Shown: positions 47,392 to 59,304 of the stretch, one piece after another
Position numbering within the stretch: the first letter of the stretch is position 1
Layout of the letters: each line of letters opens with the position of its first letter
Program-made: the position numbers and the translations under genes
The notes under the pieces: model-generated
Told to the model about the DNA's origin: nothing
Seen by the model: only the letters and a program-made list of their open reading frames with translations
Database searches by the model: none
Source of the DNA: Limonium bicolor
Lineage: Eukaryota > Streptophyta > Magnoliopsida > Caryophyllales > Plumbaginaceae
DNA: 64,000 bases
Assembly: GCA_023374045.1 (NCBI GenBank)
Contig: CM041781.1
Location: 146,560,982 to 146,624,981 of the forward strand
Reading direction: 5' to 3'

Positions 47392-50300
47392 GCCATGAAT
47401 CTGAGAAAGGAGGAAACCTCAACATACTGAATGCGGCACAGGACAAGGAGGTTGGCAATGTCATCACTAGTAAGGCTAGGAACAAGCCAAATTAATAAAT
47501 ATAACCTTTGTAGTCACAGTGATAATTTAAACCGAAAATACTACAAGTACCTTCCCTGTGAATGGCACCGATGCATCAGTCTTATTCGACTCTAGGGTGT
47601 CTCACTCTTTCATTTCCTTTTCTTTTGCAAAGAAGTTGAGACTGACCCCGAAGCACCTCTCCGACTTTACCGTCACATTACCATCCAGGGAGAGAGTGCG
47701 ATGCATGGGACACTACTACGACTTGCAGATTGTGATACGGGACGAGATTTTCCCCGTCGACTTGATCGAGTTCAGAGGGTTGGGTTTCGACGTCATCATC
47801 GGTATGGATTGGCTGCAGAGACATAAGGGCCAGTTACATTGTGCCGAGCAACGACTATTACTCAAAAGCCCGGGGGCAAGGCTATTTCCTACCGCAGTGT
47901 GCCGAAGGAACCCACCATCAAAATTGTATCTGCTTTGACTTTGATGAAGGAGGTGATGAAGGGCCATATCGCTTTAATATGCTATGTCCATCACACGAGG
48001 CAAGAGGAGCAGATGGATTTGGATATACCAGTGGTATCCGAATTCCCTGATCTGTTTCCTGAGGAGTTACCAGACATGCCACCAGTGCAAGAGGTGGAGT
48101 TTGCCATTGATCTTATGCCATGAACGGGACCTATTGCCAAGGTACCCTACCGGATGGCGCCAGCAGAGATGAGAGAATTGAAGGTTCAGTTAGAGGATCT
48201 ACTGGACAAGGGGTTTATCAGACCGAGCGTATCTCCATGGGGAGCGCCGGTATTGTTTGTCAAGAAGAAAGATGGGAGCATGCGACTCTGCATCGACTAT
48301 AGAGAATTAAATGTTGTATCAGTCAAGAACAAGCTAGTACCCTCTCCCACGCATCGACGACCTGTTTGATCAGCTCAGAGGTGCATCTGTGTTCTCGAAG
48401 ATCGACTTGAGATCAGGCTACCATCAGATACGTATCGCAGAGCAAGATATAGAGAAGACGGCATTCCGGACACGCTACGGTCATTACAAGTTTACCGTGA
48501 TGCCATTTGGATTGTCAAAGGCACCTGCAATATTTATGGACCTCAAGAACCGTCTGTTCAGAGAGCAGCTCGACTCATCAGTTGTGGTATTCATCGACAA
48601 CATCCTATTATACTCTAAGACTAAGAAGGACCACGAGGCACATCTCAGGCGAGTTCTATAGATTATAAGAGAGAACCAGCTATACGCCAAACTCCCGAAG
48701 TGTGAATTTTGGTTAGATAGCGTGGCATTCTTAGGGCATATCATTTCAGCCAGTGGCATATCCGTCGACCCTGTGAAGATAGAGGCAGTCAAGAGCTGGC
48801 CGAGACCGAAGACAGTGACCGATATCTGTAGTTTCTTGGGATTGGCTAGTTACTACAAACGTTTTGTGAAAGAATTCTCCAAGGTAGCCAAACCAATGAC
48901 TAATCTGATGAAGAAGGACGCTCAGTTTATGTGGACAGAGGATTGCAAGCGTTCCTTTCAGACACTGAAGGACCTTCTGACGTCGGTTCCCGTACTTACC
49001 ATCCCTGAAGGGACTGACAGGTTCGAAGTGTACTGTGATGCCTCAGGTGCGGGGCTAGGGTGTGTACTCATGCAGCACGTGAAGGTCATGGCTTACGCCT
49101 CCCGACAACTGAAGAAGCATGAGAAGAACTATCCGACACATGATCTGGAGCTGGGAGCAGTTGGTTTTTCTTTGAAGATATGGAGACATTACTTGTATGG
49201 TGTTACAGTGACGATATATTCCGATCACAAGATCCTTCAGTATCTATTCATCCAGAAAGATCTGAACATGAGGCAGAGGCGATGGGTCGAGTTGTTGAAG
49301 GACTACGACGTCAACCTCAAATACAAGAAGGGGAAGGCGAACATTGTAGCCGATGCCCTAAGCCGAAGAGCTCGCTCCTTACATGCCATGTCAGCAAACA
49401 GTGGCCTAGTCGAAGAAGTACGCTGTGCTCAGAAGAGCGACCAGTACATACAGACCATCAGGCAACAGTTAGTTGACGGCATATTCAAGGGGTAGAAATA
49501 TGATTTCAGACTCACTGATGATGGATTGATCAGATTGAATGGCAGATTGCGCATCCTAGAGTCCAGCTTAGAGTTAAAGGTAAAGATACTTAGTGAAGCT
49601 CATTGCTCTTCCTTGTCCATCCACCCGGGATCGTTAAAGATGTGCAAAGACCAGAAGACTCACTTTTGGTGGAGTGGCATGAAAAAGGATGTAGCAGAGT
49701 TTGTCACCCGCTGCTTGACTTGTCAGAAAGTCAAGTTCGAGCATCGAAGACCAGGAGGTTTGGTGCAGCCTATGCCCATTCCATACTGGAAGTTCGAGGA
49801 TCTATCCATGGATTTTGTTATCGGCCTTCCACCGACTAAGGGAGGTGCGAACACCATCTGGGTGATCGTGACAGACTGATGAAAATGGCTAAGTTTATTC
49901 TTATCAAGGACACCTGGAAAGTTCCCAAGCTAGCGGACCTTTTCCAGCGAGAGATCATCAGACACCATGGAGTGCCGAAGACGATTGTGTCAGATAGAGA
50001 CCCTCGATTCCTATCACGGTTTTGCGGGCAAGTTTAGGAGGCATTGGGTACGAAGCTGAAGCTGAGTACCACCTTTCACCCGTAGATGAATGGTCAGAGT
50101 GAGAGAACCATTCATACATTGGAGGACATGCTCCGAGCATGCACCCTAGATTTCCAAGAGAGTTGGATAGATCGGTTACACCTGATTGAGTTTGCCTACA
50201 ACAACAGCTATCACGCGTCGATTCAGATGCCACCATTCTAGGCGTTGTATGGTAGACCATGTAGGACACCTCTCTGCTGGGACGAGGCCAGCGAGAACAC

Positions 50301-50550
50301 ATTTCTTGGACCTGAGTACCTGAAGCAGGTAAAGGAGGATGTCTTACAGATCCGTAGAAATATGAAGGCTGCCCAGGATAGACAGAAGTCTTATGCAGAC
50401 GTCCGACAGAGAGATCTCGAGTTCTCAGTCAACGACCGAGTCTTCCTCATAGTGTCACCTATGAAGGGCATCTTCCGTTTTGGTCAGAAGGGCAAGTTGA
50501 GCCCGAAATATGCTGGTCTGTATCGAATTATAGAGCTGCTAAAAGGAAAT
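47392..50550 (+). pseudogene. pol of copy B: protease, RT, RNase H, integrase (C-terminus lost)
   Basis: Opens at a 3' splice site (TTTAG, AG 47390-47391) with HESEKGGNLNILNAA. A further 78-nt stretch (about 47480-47558) looks like an intron with an unclear 5' boundary. Protease near 47560: the motif reads FDSRVSHSFIS instead of DSGAS, so it is inactive. [24 protein letters not shown], and [10 protein letters not shown] where the second catalytic Asp is Asn. A 4-base CTAG insertion (48334-48337) shifts the frame. RNase [14 protein letters not shown] to VADALSRR. Integrase: [36 protein letters not shown] and [15 protein letters not shown] keep the D, D and E positions. A one-base deletion lies near 49873. 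TAG codons at 48659, 49494, 50035, 50083 and 50240. An LTR interrupts at 50551, before any chromodomain. Confidence 0.9.
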
Positions 50551-52034
50551 TGTAGGGGTAAAACTATATACAAAATGAATAAAATAATAAACTAATCCTA
50601 CAACTCTACTACGGGTAGCAAATAAAACCGGTCGGAATATAGTGTGAGTAGATTATGACCAAGAGTATCGAACCCAAAGGACTTAATAGAAAATTTGTTC
50701 TAATCTGGGCAAAAGCCTATTCTAAACAGGGGGGAATGTAAATAACAGTTAAACTTAAACTACTAACTAAATAAACTAACTTTGACTCGAGATGATATTC
50801 AATGCAAGGACAAGTATAGTTATAAGCAAAACCACAATGTTTCAAAATTTATTTGGCGAAATGACTTGTCGGATGCCATGCTGGACAATAGATGCACGGC
50901 ACCTTCAAATTCTTTGAATGTGCCAGACACAAACCACCCGGCATCACATCCGGCACCTTTCACGTTGTGAATGGTATTTCTTGTTTCTGGTTCGACAACA
51001 GGAACTCATTACCCACATTTGCTCCGTGCATGTCTCATGCCTCAAAAACGAACAGGATAATGAAGAATAACAGATTAATTCCAATCTTCAGTCATGTTGC
51101 CCACTTTTCAGAACAACACCGTCAAAGACCACTAAGGCCCCTCAACCCATTCTACTTTTGTCTTGTGAACCTCAAATAGAATTTAGAAAAAAGAAGAATA
51201 AGTAGCGATCTCATTCTTCTTGGATGAAGACCAAAACCTTAGTTGATGAAACTTGCACTTTTATTAATAACTATAAGAGTATTTTACAAGGAGGAACATC
51301 CCTAACGTAAGAACTAACAAGGAATTCTACATCACCATCCACACAACTACAAGAAAAGAATATAAAGGGGAGAAGGAAATGATCATAGCCTTAACCCGAC
51401 AAGATCTTCTTCTACTCTTTGCGTGGATGGATCTGCAGAATTTCCTTGGACACCAACAATGGAATGGGGTGGAAATGGAATGTGAATGGAGTGTATTTGG
51501 TATGTTGAAGTGTGTGAATTGATGCAGACTCTCGGCCTATTTATAAGCCTCAATTGTGTCTGTTGCTAGGCGTCGTGCCGAATCAGTAGTAGCCGGTATA
51601 TGTGAAAAACGTGTCAACTGCTCAACGGTCGAAACCGCCAAATCCGTGCGAAACGATGCATATGTCGGGTAGGAGATGCCCGGCATCACACCCGGCACCA
51701 GCCAAATCACCAACGGTCGATAACTACTATCGTTTGGTCAACCGTGGCGACTCTTTACTTCTGCCGGATAGCATGTACCCGGCATCGAGTCCGACAAAGA
51801 TTCTTTTCTGCTCTATGCTTGTGCCGTGCAAGATACATCCGGCATTGAGTCCGGCATCAATGGTCTTTTGGCTAGAAAATCGTTCCTTGCACAGAAAAAC
51901 ATATAAAAACATAAGACTGAACAAATAATATACTTTAATACATAATATAACATAAATAACATATATATAACCTTATTTAGGTAAATATAATCCTAAATCT
52001 AGCACATAAAATATGATAAGTTTGCGGCTTATCA
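50551..52034 (-). repeat. LTR of a second Athila/Tat-like element (1484 bp), inserted in copy B integrase
   Basis: TGTAGGGGTAAAACTATA...GCGGCTTATCA on the plus strand. The following sequence (AGACCCTACACTTACCTTTTGCTAG) is a polypurine tract read in reverse, so this is the 3' LTR of a minus-strand element. It contains GC-rich inverted repeats at 50866-50962 and 51660-51866 (GCCGG/CCGGC words such as GATGCCCGGCATC). The short frames in it are not genes. Confidence 0.75.
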
Positions 52035-52379
52035 AGACCCTACACTTACCTTTTGCTAGTCCTCGAGCAAAATTAGATTAGAAAGGAGTAATTACTTATG
52101 CACAAAACAGATAAACTCTAGAATGACAATTAGATAAACATTCCTAACTATCTAACTCTATTTCATAAGTATCACTTAATCATCACTATTCCATCAGAAA
52201 CATACTAATGGTTATAGAAAATAAATATTTTCAAAACCGATCAAAAACTTTTGGGCTATTTTACATAAGGGATTTGCACTCCCTCCTTTTCCGGTTTCCA
52301 TCATTCAGCTCTATTTTTCAAGAGTTTCTTGAATGTGGCCAAGACTCTCATCGATGGTTTTTATGTCCAGCCCTATTTT
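52035..52379 (-). mobile_element. 3' interior remnant of the second Athila/Tat-like element
   Basis: Contains the polypurine region and CTCGAGCAAAATTAG-type hallmark, then about 300 bp without a domain. It is cut by the CACTA transposon at 52380; the remainder must lie beyond the right edge. Confidence 0.6.
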
Positions 52380-52403
52380 CACTACAACAATGTGTGTCAA
52401 GGG

Positions 52404-52800
52404 GGGCAATTTATATAAGATCAATGGAGGCAACTAAAAACTTGCCTCATTTCATCTAGTCAATGGAGGCGAGCAATGCTATCGCCTCTGATAGTCAGGT
52501 CAATAAAGGCGACTTTACGGTTGCCTCCGTTGACAAGATCAACCGAGGCGAGATGTTATTTTTGCCCGTATGCTTAGGTATGATTAACTGAGGCGACTCA
52601 TATTAGTTGCCTCCATTGACTCATCACAACAGAAGCAAGCTTTGCCGTTGCCTCTTTTATTCATGATTAAATTTGATTAACTGAGGCGACTTATGTTAGT
52701 TGCATCCGTTGATCTTTCACAAGAGAGGCAAGTTAATATTGTCGCCTCGGTTTCATTGATTTTAGAGAGGCAAGATGTAGAGCTCACCTCTGTATTGTTG
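52404..52800. repeat. left subterminal repeat region of the CACTA element
   Basis: About ten copies of a 10-12 bp word, TCAA(T/C)GGAGGCGA or its reverse TCGCCTCCGTTGA, spaced 20-60 bp apart, some degenerate (GCAACT, GCAAGC). Confidence 0.75.
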
Positions 52801-55260
52801 TCACATAAAGTCACGCCACCAACACTCTTTATGCCCAAACAGCGTCTCCTTCCATTTTATCATCTCATTCGAATCTGTCCATTCTACCTTCTTCCCCAGC
52901 CGGTTTCGAATCCCTAGTTCGATCGACTTTCCCTAACCTCTAGTTCAAGTTGTACCTGTTCAATCCAGCCACTGTTTGCAGCTCAATTTCCTCTTTTGTC
53001 CTCAAGCACTCGAACAACCGGTTAACTACACCAGAAAACCAGTAATGCCGGTGGGGAAGTACTACTACGAGGAGTTTCGAGATTCGGCTGGGGCGAGAAA
53101 ACGAAATCTCTAGGGCGGTCAACACCAGCACAATCAGGCTCTTTGATATCAGTCCATCAACATCAATGTTCATTTTCTCTCTCTCGATTAAACCCTAACA
53201 CTAATCTCTCCATCAAGTTCTTTCTATCTCTCTCGATCTCACTGTTGAGTAAGTTTTCTCTCTGGATTAGGGCTGCAAATCAGTTTTAAGGTTTGAGAAA
53301 TTGTTGCTTCTGTGTGCATTTATAAGTAATTTAGACTGAAATTCTTTTCTAGTTGCGGTTTCTTAAGGTTTAGACGAACAAATCCAAAAATTAGTGGAAT
53401 CTACTACAAAATGTAGTAGCACGGCTCTGAATCAACCTTAGCCCTGTCATTTTTATTTAAGCCCTGTTATGGCTATGAATGATGTAGCGAATTTGTGGTT
53501 GTTGGTCCGGAGAGTTAAGAAGGTTGACGGTTGGTTGGCAGTTTAGTTTTGGCCGATGTCTGTGTCCCTTTCTTATGTACCTATATCACCTAAATTGATT
53601 AGGCTTTCACATTTTCAGACTTGTTGTATATGTTCATGTTGTCCCTTTCTTATGTACTTGTATCACTCAAATTGATTACCAAACTAGTATTTCGACTTCA
53701 GCTATCTATATAAAGGGCCATTCATTTATATTTCACTGTATAAGAAAGGACTTGTCACTTTGTCTGGAGAAATAACTTGTTTCAACTTCAGCTATCTATG
53801 TCATATAGACGATTACCATTGTTGATTTTCAAAAAACTACTGTTTGAAGTTGATGATGGAAACAAAAGAGGGATTGAAATTGAGGAAATAAAAGCAAGAC
53901 AACTTGGGCATACTCTCATAATTTTCTCAAGCCTGCTGCTCAAGAAGACTTTGGAGTAAATACAATGCCCTTCTTTGTTTACCACCTTAATTCTCTCAAA
54001 ATTGTACTTAATCAAGACTGTGGATGATTCATACTAGATATTATTTCACCTAACATTTGAATTGGTATCTTGATAGTTCCACTACAGCTTTCCCCACAGT
54101 AGATATGTGCCCCTCATGTATGCCATAAAGCCAGACTACCATTGCGTAGAACAATTTTTATTCTTTTGAATATTTTTTCTTTCAATCAACTACTCTCACA
54201 ATTCGATGCTTTGTTGGAATGTGTTTCTTCGGTTCTGTTCTTGTTTCAAATTGTATGTTTGCCTGTCAAAATATAGTACTTTCTTTGCGCTAAAGTTTCA
54301 CCCCTGTTTTATTCTAGTGTAAAAGTTTAGTTATGTTATCTGTTTCATACCATCTTTATGTAGAGGCCGATTTTACAAAAGACCAAAGCTGCAGGTTTTA
54401 TTTAAGAAAACAAAAGACAATATTTCACAGGCGCAGGTTTGGTGCCATAAGACTCAAGTCAACCGAAAGAGGAAGAATGGTTGAAATCAACCGAATTATC
54501 TTGTATAATTCATCCATCTCTATTTTTTCAGGTTCAGATTGTGTTTATTACTTGCTGGTTTTTTTACCACTTCCAAGTTCTGTTGACTCTGCAATTTGGT
54601 TTGGTCATTAACTAAATTTTGACAATTATTCACCCAAATTAGCAGTGGAGTTGTTAATTCGACCCATTGCATGAGCGAACTGAAGATATCTGAGATCTGA
54701 ATAGGTGCATTATTCCATTAATCTTTAGGTTGCTATTTCGAATTACTATTACAAAATGTATGAAGTTCAAGTTCTGATAATGGTTTCTGTTTTCCCATCA
54801 CCATCATTCTAGGACAACAGTTGGTGACCTTACCAGTAGGCTCGGTGCTGACTGCCAGCAAGTATCACTGGTTATTGGAAATGATCTTAATCTGATATCT
54901 CAGAATATTTTACTGGTTATATTTTAATTTCTTTCTTTTTTCTTTGCATAATTTCTGAAAAATTCTAGACATAATTTGCTCCATCTTTCTGTAACAGGGT
55001 AGAGGTGTTGATCTACTTGTTTATTTTGTCGTGGTCACTTGGTTTAAGCTCCTTGGTAATATGTTGTATACTCTCAGCAATAATGATATTCTATGGAAAG
55101 TAAGACTATATTGTCTCCACTTTCAGAACAGAACTTATCAATATACACTATTGAATATGCAACATATCAACACCATTTCTAATGACTGCCACTAATATTA
55201 GAGTTCTATTTTATGATCTCACGTATAATAAGTAACGTCGTCCAAATTATTTCTCTTTAG
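52801..55260 (+). other. CACTA interior, gene-like but unidentified
   Basis: Contains a pyrimidine-rich 5'-UTR-like segment (53166-53260) followed by a long AT-rich stretch that resembles plant introns. Open frames at 53777-53959 (basic/acidic, EEIKARQLGHTL) and 54333-54611 carry no domain I recognise. Possibly further pieces of captured genes. Confidence 0.35.
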
Positions 55261-55556
55261 TGGGTGCAACTCCCGTGTGCAAGAAATGGCTAAGGCTTTG
55301 GAGGTTGTTCAGTATCTCTAGGATGAAGAACATAGTGGGAAATGTAATGTTGCAACAATAGGTAATGTTGTAATTTATTGTGTTTTGCATGATGGATTTG
55401 TATAATTCCTCATTTCTTATTATTCATAAATATCTTCCCATTTGTCTTCCTTTTCTCAAAGGATGGAAAATTTGTCAATGATTTGGATGCTGGAGAATTT
55501 TGGAGCTTCTTCGGTGGATATGTTCCCACTCCCAGAGACTCACCATCCTTATTCCA
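55261..55556 (+). pseudogene. villin-like (actin-bundling) gene fragment captured by the CACTA element
   Basis: Two exon-like pieces flank a 100-bp intron. The first (55261-55361) reads NSRVQEMAKALEVVQYL, a TAG (55319-55321), then DEEHSGKCNVATI. The second (55462-55556) reads DGKFVNDLDAGEFWSFFGG, then PTPRDSPS. This matches the linker between gelsolin repeats of plant villins (ALEVVQY...GKC.VA..DGK...D..AGEFW..FGG), which bundle and cap actin filaments. The 3' splice site is damaged (CTCAAAG) and there is a stop, so it is a pseudogene. Only about 60 residues of a protein of roughly 950 are visible. Confidence 0.75.
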
Positions 55557-55708
55557 TAGAAAACAGCCCTTGTTGTTAGCTAAATTATTCTGGTTACTAT
55601 TGCTTCCTTTGTAGTTGTCTATTGTCAGGTTGATGTATTTTGCTTCCATTTTCATATCTAACAATTGAATTGGGTTTTATGAGGGGACTTTATTTCTATC
55701 ACACACTT

Positions 55709-58700
55709 TGAAATACCCCAAACCTCAATATGTTAATTAATTATGTAATTATGATTTTCCAAGGCTAATTAAGTCCTTAAGAATTTTGGTAAAAAGAATA
55801 AATCCAAAAGAAACAAGAAAAACGCTTAAAAAGTAAAAAACGCTAAATTGAGCGTTAAGTGGCCCTAAGAGGAATATGACCTCGACAAGAGTATTAAATG
55901 GATTTTAAAGGCTTAATAAGGCCTAAATAATATATGGGAACAATTCTCGAAGAAAACGGATCCAAATAATATATTAAAACGCTAATAAAGTATTAGCGCA
56001 TGTTTTTCGAGAGAACCCGAAAATGTGACTTTAAGTGGTCAAACGAACCCGTAAAAATTATAGTTGATTATATAACTATAATTAAACATTAATGGGAGCT
56101 TAAGGACCATTAAAATTAATTAAACAAGAAAATTCTGGAAAACGGGCCCGGTTAGTGAATAGTACTAAACCGGGTAAAATAACAAGTGTTTTCTGTAAAA
56201 GACGAAAAATGCTCCAGCTCACATGTATAAGTGGGACCGGTTTTCAAATAAAAATCAGCTCACTCACACTCACCTGACTAGTAAAGAAAAGAAAAAAAAA
56301 AATGAAAAAGTGAAAATAAAGTACATACTCACCTTTTGACATTCTTTCTCCTCCATTCTCTACTCCCCTCACGTTTTTTTTCCTTCTTCCTCCAGACCTC
56401 CCTCTCTATTCCTTGCTGCTCCCATGGCGATTTCAAAACTCCCACCAAGCTTCATCTTCCTCCTTCTTGTTCTACCACCAAACCAACTCAAAACAACAAA
56501 ATAAATACATATTATTACTCCCCTCATCTTGGAGATCATTTCCCTCTTTTCGAAATCTCAAAACCATGAAGTTTACTTCCATGGGTATTACCCATTTGAA
56601 GAGAAAATCCCATTGCAAGGAGCTAGGTTGCCTTCCCTTTCATCCAAGGTAAGAAAAGCTAAAATAAAAACTCATTTTTCTCTCCATCTTTGTCCTAGCC
56701 GATTTTTGACCTCCTAATGTTTTGCCTCCTTCTTGTTTTAGAGCATTGATTCAAGTCCCCAATGGTGGATTGAAACCCTCCTTTGATTCATGGTTGAAAA
56801 CCAATTCGAGGGTTTAAAAAGGTAATCCCTTAATTAGTGCTTTAAGCATCTTTCCTTGTGCTAGCTTAATTAATGTGTCTAAGTGATTTTACCTAGCCCA
56901 TTCCTTCTTGAATGTTGGCCTAGAGTGTTGGCAATGACAATGCCATGGCCGCAAATTAAGAGAAGAAGAGCAAGAGGAGAATTAAAAGAGGAACTTGTGA
57001 AATTAAGGTAAGGAATTAACCTTGAAGTTCTTTTAATTGTTTTATATTTGGGATGGGTTAGACTAAATAATAAACCCAAAACTTGTGCTAGTAATGCGTT
57101 TAGTGAATGCGAGAGGAAATTTTTGTGATGATGTTTAGTGTTTGGTGCAATGTTAAGTTATGTTTTTGATTTAAGGGCCTAAGAGCCAAACATTTGAGTT
57201 AATTCACTATGTGGTGATTGATGGAGCATTGATGGATTTATGTGTGCTGGTAGAACCCTTGTGGGTTTGGTAAGTTTTAGGTTGGATTATGTGATAATAT
57301 GAGTTTTTGGGCAATGCTTGAATTATAGCCGGGTTATGGCAAATTTTCAATAGAAAACCGAGTGTTAAGGTGATGTTGAGAGGTTGGTGAACCTATGTGT
57401 GCTTGGGAGTAGATGGAAGTGTAAATGAGTGGATTAAACCCACCAAGAACTTGAGAATGAGAGTAGGAAGGATGGATGCAAAATCTGTAGCAAAATGACT
57501 TGTGAAGATCTTAGAATTTCAAAAAAATGAGTTAGTGTTTATAACATTGGAGATGGGAGTTGGACTTGGGTTTTAGAATTGTATGTATCTAGGAATGATT
57601 TGCAATGGCCTTTAAGTGATGGGGTAAGTTGGTAGGAGGTAAGAACTATCAAAAGGAAGTTAGAAATGTATAAGAGTGTAAAATGTAACAGTGAGGATGG
57701 AAAATCTGTAGAAATTGAGCTAGGATTGAGTAAGGAGTAAACCAATGTTTTGAAGAGGTTTAGAGCATGTTTTAGTGTGTTTAAACATGTAGAAAATATG
57801 TGGAAAGTTTAGGAAATGATTGGATGTGAATTAGGGGTTGAAAACTGGTAAAAAACTGTCAATTTTAAGACCTACAGACATGGTCCGGGTTTGTAAACAA
57901 GTACACAAACCCGGACCACCTCAAAAACGTCCCAGAAAGTCATTTTGGCATGTGGTCCGGATTTGTAGACCAGTACACATACCCGGACCAATGCAATTTT
58001 AAGGCAAAATCGTTTTCCTAGGGTTGGTCCGGGTTTGTAACCCCGGACACAAACCCGGACCAGTTCAAAAATGCAACATAATGTGTTTTTAAGTGTTGTT
58101 ATGATGGGGAAGTGAATTGTAATGGTTTTAGATGATGATTAGGCCTTGTTTGATGAGTTTTAAAGACCATTGGGAGTATAAACAAGTATGAGAGTGAATA
58201 TGTAAGTTGTGAACTTAAGATCACATAAATAAGTTAAGGATAACGGGTAAACGGGGTTAAGTACGGGAGTAATAGAAGTTTACATACCGTAAGATTTGTT
58301 GTTAATAAAACATTGAATAATAATACCAGTTGCTTGGAAACTACCCGGAGAGCGTGAGAAGACGTGTTGGAGTGAATCCTCGGGGACACGGTAAAGTAAC
58401 CCATGGTGTAAGGTATGGTTTTCTTGCAACCTGTGTCCTACCGGGTTACACCGGCTTGTATGCCAATGTGTTTTTCTGTGTGTTGCCACCTTGCAAGATA
58501 AAGCATGAAATGAGTTTACAGTAATTCATTAATGTGGCGTAAATAATTCCGATACCGTTTAACCTTAATTATGTGTTAAACCATAGCTAACCGACTCTAG
58601 GATCACATAAGAGATCGGTATTCGGATTAAACGTCCCAACCCACGGGAACGTTCTAACTACGGCTATCCGTGCTTTAGTTGTATATTGTGATTATGTGTG

Positions 58701-59304
58701 TTGTGTGTTGCCTTTGTTTAATGTATCGTTGTTTAATGAATGTTGTTGTCCATGTTTGTCGAATTGGAGGTTACCTCCCTTATGTGTGATTAACCAAGTT
58801 AATAACACCATATGGTGCCATGTTGTGATAAGTCCCATAAAGGAACTACTAACTAAGATGTATATATTATGGGGGGTGAGGTATCCAGTCGTTCCGGTAG
58901 CATGCGGGCTGCAGGATTACCGTACCAGCAAAGGTGCTGACCCCCTTTGGGGGCCCCCATACTTTTCAGGTACAAGGCAGCTGGCAGCCGTTTGAGAGTA
59001 GGACGGGGTAACAATTTATGTATGGGTGGTTATTTAGTTTAGCATGATATCGACAATGGAATGTATTAGACTCGGTACAGTTTGGTTTGTAATTGTATTT
59101 GTATTCAGAATGTAAAGGACTTGTAAATGTAAAGTGTAGTGCTCGGCAATCTTGTCCATCAGACCGGTACACTGTGTAAGTAATAGCCTTGTTAGCCACG
59201 TGAGTGGCTAACGGCGTGTAACACCCATGGATTAAGTTAAGTGTTGAGTTGTAATTCCGCTGCTAAATGTGGTTAAGTATGGTGTTCACAGTTGGGGTGT
59301 TACA
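55709..59304 (+). repeat. solo LTR 5 (3596 bp) in the CACTA element, target duplication CACTT
   Basis: TGAAATACCCCAAACCTC at 55709 to TTGGGGTGTTACA at 59304; CACTT at 55704-55708 and 59305-59309. Leader with ATGGCGATTTCAAAAC (56423), donor-like CCAAGGTAAG (56647) and AAAAGGTAATC (56818). Cassette 57893-58062; hairpin 59191-59212. It lacks about 300 bp in the tail relative to solo LTRs 1 and 3 (around 58880). Confidence 0.92.
57893..58062. repeat. GC-rich inverted-repeat cassette, solo LTR 5
   Basis: Three hairpins of GGTCCGGGTTTGTA with ACAAACCCGGACCA arms. The same position as the solo LTR 1 cassette: both lie about 110 bp after TTTTAAACATGTAG-like sequence and 100 bp before AGTTGTGAACTTAAGATCACA. 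Confidence 0.8.

Larger units (their letters stand above)
38836..50550 (+). mobile_element. Ty3/gypsy retrotransposon copy B (AlkB-carrying), internal region
   Basis: Order: PBS, gag exon 1, intron, exon 2, intron, exon 3, intron, zinc knuckles, intron, AlkB exon, pol. It is interrupted at 39244-45116 by an Athila/Tat-like element in gag, and is cut off at 50550 by another inside the integrase C-terminus. Frames are mostly continuous, but several codons have become TAG and two catalytic sites are altered. Diverged from copy A (roughly two residues in three shared in RT by eye), so the two are not recent duplicates. The 3' LTR is off-window. Confidence 0.88.

Noticed and set aside
52404..52800. 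A CRISPR-like array (regularly spaced short repeats)
   Set aside because: The repeats occur in both orientations with uneven spacing and lie just inside a CACTACAACAA terminus in a plant genome: CACTA subterminal repeats.
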